Below, piece after piece: positions 59,741 to 64,000 of a stretch of 64,000 nt of DNA. The stretch is from contig NZ_FNEE01000019.1 of assembly GCF_900099905.1 (NCBI RefSeq), positions 54,605 through 118,604 on the forward strand. Reading direction: 5' to 3'. A program made the translations under genes and the position numbers. Position 1 is the first letter of the stretch, and each line of letters begins with the position of its first letter. Source of the DNA: Mesorhizobium muleiense (lineage in GTDB: Bacteria; Pseudomonadota; Alphaproteobacteria; Rhizobiales; Rhizobiaceae). Under the pieces are notes generated by a model. It ran no database searches. It was given only the letters and a program-made list of their open reading frames with translations, and was not told where the DNA came from.

Positions 59741-60688
59741 ATGACCGCCTATCTCCTCAAGCGTCTTGCCATCGCGCTCATCACGCTGGTCTTGGCCTCG
59801 ATGGTGGTCTTCGCCGTGCTGGAGATCATTCCCGGCGACCCGGCGCGGCTGATGCTGGGCATGAATGCCAGCGCCGACCAGGTCGAGTTGCTGCGCAACC
59901 AGATGGGCCTCAACGCGCCGCTCGCCGCGCGCTATCTGCACTGGGCCGGCGGCTTGCTGAGCCTCGATTTCGGCCGTTCCTACACCTATTCGGTGCCAGT
60001 CATCGACCTGGTCCGCGAGCGCATCGTGGTCTCGCTGCCGCTGGCCCTGATCGCGCTGGCGCTGTCCACCATCATCGCCATTCCGGTCGGGCTGTTTTCC
60101 GTCGGCCGGCACGGGCGGGCCGGCGACACGATCGCGATGGGCGCCGCCCAGCTTGGTGTTGCCGTGCCGAACTTCTGGTTTGCGCTGATGCTGATCTACC
60201 TGTTTGCCGTCTGGCTGCGGCTGGTGCCGGCCGGCGGCTTTCCGGGATGGAGCGCCGGCGTCTGGCCGGCGCTGAAATCGCTGGTCCTGCCGGCGATCGC
60301 GCTCGCTCTGCCGCAAGCGGCGATCCTCGCCCGAGTCACCCGCTCGGCGCTGATCGAAGTGCTGAACGAGGACTATATCCGCACTGCCCGCGCCAAGGGT
60401 CTGCCCTATCGCGCGGTGCTGTGGCGGCACGCGCTGCGCAACGCAATGATCCCGGTGCTGACCATTCTCGGCCTGCAGTTCGCCTTCCTGCTCGCCGGCA
60501 CCATCATCATCGAGAACGTCTTTTATCTCCCCGGCCTCGGCCGGCTGGTGTTCCAGGCGATCACCCAGCGCGACCTGATCGTCGTCGAAAGCGTCGTCAT
60601 GCTGCTGGTCGCCGCCGTCATCGCCGTCAACCTGCTTGTCGATCTCTCCTATGCGGTCGTCGATCCGCGGCTGAGAAGCCGCCAATGA
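59741..60688 (+). CDS. Dipeptide-type ABC permease 1 (DppB-like)
   Basis: 315-aa inner-membrane permease with six spans. The N-terminal block RLAIALITLVLASMVVFAVL and the loop RTARAKGLPYRAVLWRHALRN (EAA-type) are typical of DppB/OppB. ATG at 59741 has only a C-rich leader and no clear ribosome site, unusual for this operon; the preceding repeat may be involved. Its stop overlaps the next start (ATGA). Confidence 0.92.
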   Translation: MTAYLLKRLAIALITLVLASMVVFAVLEIIPGDPARLMLGMNASADQVELLRNQMGLNAPLAARYLHWAGGLLSLDFGRSYTYSVPVIDLVRERIVVSLPLALIALALSTIIAIPVGLFSVGRHGRAGDTIAMGAAQLGVAVPNFWFALMLIYLFAVWLRLVPAGGFPGWSAGVWPALKSLVLPAIALALPQAAILARVTRSALIEVLNEDYIRTARAKGLPYRAVLWRHALRNAMIPVLTILGLQFAFLLAGTIIIENVFYLPGLGRLVFQAITQRDLIVVESVVMLLVAAVIAVNLLVDLSYAVVDPRLRSRQ

Positions 60689-61554
60689 CGCTGCGCTTCG
60701 ACATCCCGGAGGAAAATTTTGCCGACATCCTCGTCAAGGCTTTCACCAACCGCTCGTTCCTCACCGGCTTCGTCATCACTGCACTTGTGGCGGCGGTCGC
60801 TATCGTCTCGTTCTTCTGGACGCCTTTTGACGTCACCAGGCTGATCATCGCCGACAAGACCCAGGCACCCTCGCCGGCGCACTGGTTCGGCACCGATCAT
60901 TTCGGCCGCGACATTTTTTCCATGATCATGGTCGGCGCCCGCAATTCGATCGCGGTGGCGCTGGTGGCGGTCGGTATCGGCATGGGCGTTGGCGTGCCGC
61001 TCGGCGCCCTTGCCGCGGCGCGCGGCGGCGTCGTCGACGAGGCGGTGATGCGGCTGAACGATCTCGTCTTCGCCTTCCCTGCCCTGCTGTCGGCGATCAT
61101 GATCACCGCCATCTTCGGCCCGGGCGCGCTCAACGCCATCGTCGCCATCGGCATTTTCAACATCCCGGTCTTCGCCCGCGTCGCCCGGGCCGGCGCGCTG
61201 GCGATCTGGCCGCGCGAATTCATCCTCGCCGCGCGTGCCGCCGGAAAAGGCAAAGCACTGATCACCATTGAACACGTGCTGCCCAACATCGTTACTTTGC
61301 TCCTGGTGCAAGGCACCATCCAGTTCGCGCTCGGCATCCTGGCCGAAGCCGGGCTTTCCTATGTCGGGCTCGGCACACAGCCGCCGATGCCGAGCTGGGG
61401 GCGGATGCTGTTCGATGCCCAGACGCGCATGGGGATGGCGCCGTGGATGGCGATCTTTCCAGGCATGGCGATCGTCGTCACCGTGCTTGGACTGAACCTG
61501 CTCGGTGACGGTATTGCCGACATCCTCGACCCAAAATCGCGGCGGCAGCGATGA
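60685..61554 (+). CDS. Dipeptide-type ABC permease 2 (DppC-like)
   Basis: 289-aa inner-membrane permease, partner of the preceding one. The HWFGTDHFGRDIFSMIMVGAR block and EAA loop (AARAAGKGKALITIEHVLPN) are typical of DppC/OppC. Translationally coupled on both sides (ATGA overlaps at 60685 and 61551). Confidence 0.92.
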   Translation: MTLRFDIPEENFADILVKAFTNRSFLTGFVITALVAAVAIVSFFWTPFDVTRLIIADKTQAPSPAHWFGTDHFGRDIFSMIMVGARNSIAVALVAVGIGMGVGVPLGALAAARGGVVDEAVMRLNDLVFAFPALLSAIMITAIFGPGALNAIVAIGIFNIPVFARVARAGALAIWPREFILAARAAGKGKALITIEHVLPNIVTLLLVQGTIQFALGILAEAGLSYVGLGTQPPMPSWGRMLFDAQTRMGMAPWMAIFPGMAIVVTVLGLNLLGDGIADILDPKSRRQR

Positions 61555-63191
61555 GCCTGCTCGAAATCGAGAAATTGTCGCTGACGATCGGCGACACGCC
61601 GATCCTGAGGGATGTCGAGCTCGCCGTCGCGCCCGGCGAGGTGATGGGGCTGGTCGGCGAATCCGGCTCGGGCAAGTCGATCACGGCATTGACGGTGATG
61701 CGGCTTCTGCCCTGGGCGGCGCGCGCCAGCGGGCGCGTCGTCTTCGACGGCATCGACATCCTCGCTGCCAGCGAAGACCAGATGTGCGCGCTGCGCGGCG
61801 ATGATATCGGCATGGTTTTCCAGGAACCGATGACGGCGCTAAATCCGGTCAAGACCATTGGCGAGCAGGTCGCCGAAGGCATCCGCTGGCACACCAGGGC
61901 AAGCCGCGCCGACGCCGAGGACCGCGCTCGAAAAATGCTCGACCGGGTCGGCTTGCCCGCAGCGCAATTTCCGCTGTCGCGCTATCCGCACGAGCTTTCC
62001 GGCGGCCAGCGCCAGCGCGTCGTCATCGCCATTGCCTGCGCGCTGAAACCAAAACTGCTGATCGCCGACGAGCCGACGACGGCGCTCGACGTCGTGCTGC
62101 AGGCGCAGATCCTCGACCTGTTGCGTGACCTGGTTTCAGAAAACCGCATGGGTCTGCTGTTGATCTCGCATGACCTCGCGGTGGTGACCGAAATGGCGGA
62201 GCGCATCACCATCCTGCGCCACGGCGAAGTGATGGAGGCCGGCGACACGGCCCGCACCCTATCCGAGCAGCTTCATCCCTACACAAGACAACTTGCGCAG
62301 GCCTCGATGCATGTGCCGGCGCGTGCCAGGACAAACGAGGTCGGCCAAGACAACCCCATGCTCCAGGCCAAACCTCTTCTTCAGGTAGAAAGCGTGACGC
62401 GGGACTATCCGGGACGGCGCAAATCGCTGCTGAAGCGCGCGGTTCCGACCCGCGCCGTCGACGATGTCTCGTTCTCGATCGATCCTGGGCAGTCTGTGGC
62501 GCTGGTCGGGCGTTCCGGTTGCGGCAAGTCCACGCTTGCCCGCATGGTCCTGGCGCTGGACGGGCCGACATCGGGAACGATCCGGTTTCGCGGCGAAGTC
62601 ATCACCGACAAGAGCGAGGCGGAGCTCAAGCCGGCGCGCCGCGACATGCAGGTGGTGTTCCAGGACCCATACGGCTCCTTCGATCCGCGCCAGAAGGTGG
62701 AAAAACTGGTCGCCGAGCCACTGCATGTCCTGGACAAAAGGCCGACGAATGCAGAGCGGCGCGAGATGGTGGCAAAGGCCTTGCACGAGGTCGGCCTTGG
62801 TCCACGCGACATGGACAAATATCCGCACGAATTTTCAGGCGGCCAGCGCCAGCGCCTGTCGATCGCCCGCGCCATCATCACCCGCCCCAAGCTGGTCGTC
62901 GCCGACGAGCCGGTCTCGGCGCTCGACGTCTCGATCCGCGCCCAGATTCTCGATCTGTTCGCCGAGCTCAACCAGAAGCTCGGCGTTGCCTATCTGTTCA
63001 TCACCCACGATCTGACCGTTGCCCGCGCCATTACCGACCAAGTGATGATCATGCATGCCGGCAAGATCGTCGAGCGCGGCAGGACGAGCGCGGTTCTCGA
63101 CCATCCGCAGTCCGAAGCCGCCAAGGCGCTGGTCGCTGCGGCCCCGGATCTGCACCGCGCGATTGCCCGGCGGTTACAGGAACAGGGGTGA
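61551..63191 (+). CDS. Fused two-domain ABC ATPase (DppD-DppF type)
   Basis: 546-aa cytoplasmic ATPase with both nucleotide-binding domains in one chain: domain 1 (1-255; Walker A GESGSGKS, signature LSGGQRQR, Walker B LLIADEPTTALD) and domain 2 (about 280-540; GRSGCGKS, FSGGQRQR, LVVADEPVSALD). The fusion of DppD and DppF equivalents is common in Rhizobiales (YejF/GsiA-like). Start overlaps the stop of the second permease gene. Last gene of the operon. Confidence 0.93.
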   Translation: MSLLEIEKLSLTIGDTPILRDVELAVAPGEVMGLVGESGSGKSITALTVMRLLPWAARASGRVVFDGIDILAASEDQMCALRGDDIGMVFQEPMTALNPVKTIGEQVAEGIRWHTRASRADAEDRARKMLDRVGLPAAQFPLSRYPHELSGGQRQRVVIAIACALKPKLLIADEPTTALDVVLQAQILDLLRDLVSENRMGLLLISHDLAVVTEMAERITILRHGEVMEAGDTARTLSEQLHPYTRQLAQASMHVPARARTNEVGQDNPMLQAKPLLQVESVTRDYPGRRKSLLKRAVPTRAVDDVSFSIDPGQSVALVGRSGCGKSTLARMVLALDGPTSGTIRFRGEVITDKSEAELKPARRDMQVVFQDPYGSFDPRQKVEKLVAEPLHVLDKRPTNAERREMVAKALHEVGLGPRDMDKYPHEFSGGQRQRLSIARAIITRPKLVVADEPVSALDVSIRAQILDLFAELNQKLGVAYLFITHDLTVARAITDQVMIMHAGKIVERGRTSAVLDHPQSEAAKALVAAAPDLHRAIARRLQEQG

Positions 63192-63213
63192 ACAGCCGAC
63201 CGTCGGGAGAGGC

Positions 63214-63645
63214 TTACTCTTCGGCCTTCACCACATCGGCCGGGCTGATGTCGAGCAAGTCGAGGGTGCGGCGCAAGAGCTGCATCTCTGTCCCGGCAAG
63301 TTGCGAATCGGCCTTGGCGATCTCGGCCATATGGCGGGCAAGCAGGCTGCGCCTCTCGACGTCGAGGTCACGGAACTGCGCGATGGCTTGCGAGCCGTTG
63401 GTCTCGTAGCCGAACTCGTTGAGATACTCGATGACGCTGTCGATGCTGGCTTCCGGAATGCCGAAGGCTTCCCGGCAGATGCGCCTGAAGGCGGCCATTT
63501 CACTCTCGTTGACCGTGCCGTCGGCCAAAATCATGCGAAACAGCATCAGCAGTTCCGCCGACAGCACCGGATCGTCCGCGACCTTGCGCACGCCGGGGTC
63601 GCCGTCGAAGATCGAGCGTATCTGGTCCAGCAACGCGAATGCCAT
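63214..63645 (-). CDS. TerB-like (tellurite-resistance TerB domain) protein
   Basis: 143-aa helical cytoplasmic protein. The stretch LLMLFRMILADGTVNESEMA followed by AFRRICREAFGI, and later HMAEIAKADSQLAGTEMQLL, shows the paired acidic Asp/Glu motifs of the TerB/DUF533-like fold, which is thought to bind metal ions. Function is unknown; stress-related roles are proposed for the family. ATG at 63645 with AAGGGG; the frame runs further upstream but the domain starts here. Convergent with the importer operon. Confidence 0.8.
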   Translation of the reverse strand: MAFALLDQIRSIFDGDPGVRKVADDPVLSAELLMLFRMILADGTVNESEMAAFRRICREAFGIPEASIDSVIEYLNEFGYETNGSQAIAQFRDLDVERRSLLARHMAEIAKADSQLAGTEMQLLRRTLDLLDISPADVVKAEE

Positions 63646-63743
63646 CAGCGACCCCTTTCCGATTCGTTGCAAATAGGTAGCGCGGAATCGGCCTTGCGCA
63701 AATGGTCGGCTGCTCTTCCCTTCTCCCCTTTGTTTGGACCGGA

Positions 63744-63780
63744 GACATCGCGAACAGGTGTGCGAAGACATCGCGAACAG
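63744..63780. repeat. Tandem GACATCGCGAACAG repeats at the IS end
   Basis: GACATCGCGAACAG occurs at 63744-63757 and again at 63767-63780, a 23-bp period, directly outside the 3' end of a transposase gene. Such sub-terminal repeats are typical transposase-binding sites, so the right end of the element probably lies here. The other end is beyond the window. Confidence 0.55.
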
Positions 63781-63789
63781 TTTGCCATC

Positions 63790-64000
63790 CTATCGATCAA
63801 TGGCATTGAGGTCGATGGTTTCTATTTTCTGATGTCTGAACCAGGCGTCGAAGACGCCGTCGGCAGCGGTTGGGCGAAAGGCGACGGACTTTCCGGCGAA
63901 GGCCCTGCACAGGCGCACGTTGTGGCCGAGAATGGAGACGAAGCCATGCTGCTGAACGCGGCGGATGAGATCGTCCTTGGCATAGTCGAACGGCTCGACG
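63790..64000 (-). mobile_element. IS481-type transposase, 3' end (cut by window edge)
   Basis: The last 69 residues of a DDE integrase-type transposase: VEPFDYAKDDLIRRVQQHGF, VSILGHNVRLCRAFAGKSVA and FRPTAADGVFDAWFRHQKIE, ending at the TAG at 63790-63792. The block RVRLCRAFAGKSVAFRPT-DGVF is typical of the C-terminal domain of IS481-family transposases. The catalytic core lies beyond base 64000. Frame is intact as far as visible. Confidence 0.8.

Overview
The window looks like chromosomal DNA of a GC-rich alphaproteobacterium of the order Hyphomicrobiales (Rhizobiales), most likely Mesorhizobium or a close relative. The best pointer is the operon for very-long-chain fatty acid addition to lipid A (acpXL, two XL ketosynthases, adhXL, lpxXL at 40298-45171), which is typical of rhizobia and relatives. 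Many ABC transporters for plant-type solutes, ATGA/TGATG gene overlaps and GC-rich palindromic intergenic repeats fit this. No rRNA, tRNA or CRISPR array was seen.

Layout. 9-2015: membrane GGDEF-EAL protein. 2016-3601: poorly coding stretch with a decayed small gene and an exported cupin. 3602-7775: a seven-gene copper/thiol operon (Cys-rich exported protein, multicopper oxidase, DUF411 protein, 44-aa Met-rich membrane peptide, cytochrome c, TlpA-like thioredoxin, SCO1-like protein). 7948-8736: DUF899 protein. 8932-18587 (minus strand): a nine-gene operon that, read 5' to 3', runs GntR regulator, ABM-fold protein, HpcH/HpaI aldolase, D-2-hydroxyacid dehydrogenase, sugar-type ABC importer (binding protein, two permeases, ATPase) and a D-apionate-lactonase-like protein. 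I regard this as the best candidate for an undescribed catabolic pathway. 19158-23545: AfuABC/Fe(III)-type importer, followed by two phosphatase-family genes on the opposite strand (23535-24987).

25209-34496: mixed region with an aldose-epimerase fragment, a HAMP-PAS-adenylate cyclase, an orphan amino-acid-type binding protein, a frameshifted glutathione S-transferase, an alpha/beta hydrolase, a cyclase-TPR protein, an IS91-type transposase fragment and an intact aldose 1-epimerase. 34583-40097: succinate-semialdehyde dehydrogenase-like enzyme, AEC transporter, histidine phosphatase, DUF2332 protein, cupin and a small RHH-like protein. 40298-45171: the XL operon, with no fabZXL and with one ketosynthase lacking its active-site Cys. 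45299-49374: TetR regulator with twin operators, a decayed short-chain dehydrogenase, LysR, MFS exporter and a LysR remnant.

49431-53627 (minus): ribose/fructose-type importer whose permease is a fused double-length protein. 53874-55943: SBP56/methanethiol-oxidase homologue with a membrane partner. 55940-57878: L,D-transpeptidase and an M20 peptidase. 58009-63191: dipeptide-type importer carrying a perfect 45-bp inverted repeat pair between its first two genes and a fused two-domain ATPase. The window ends with a TerB-like protein and the 3' end of an IS481-type transposase that runs off the edge.
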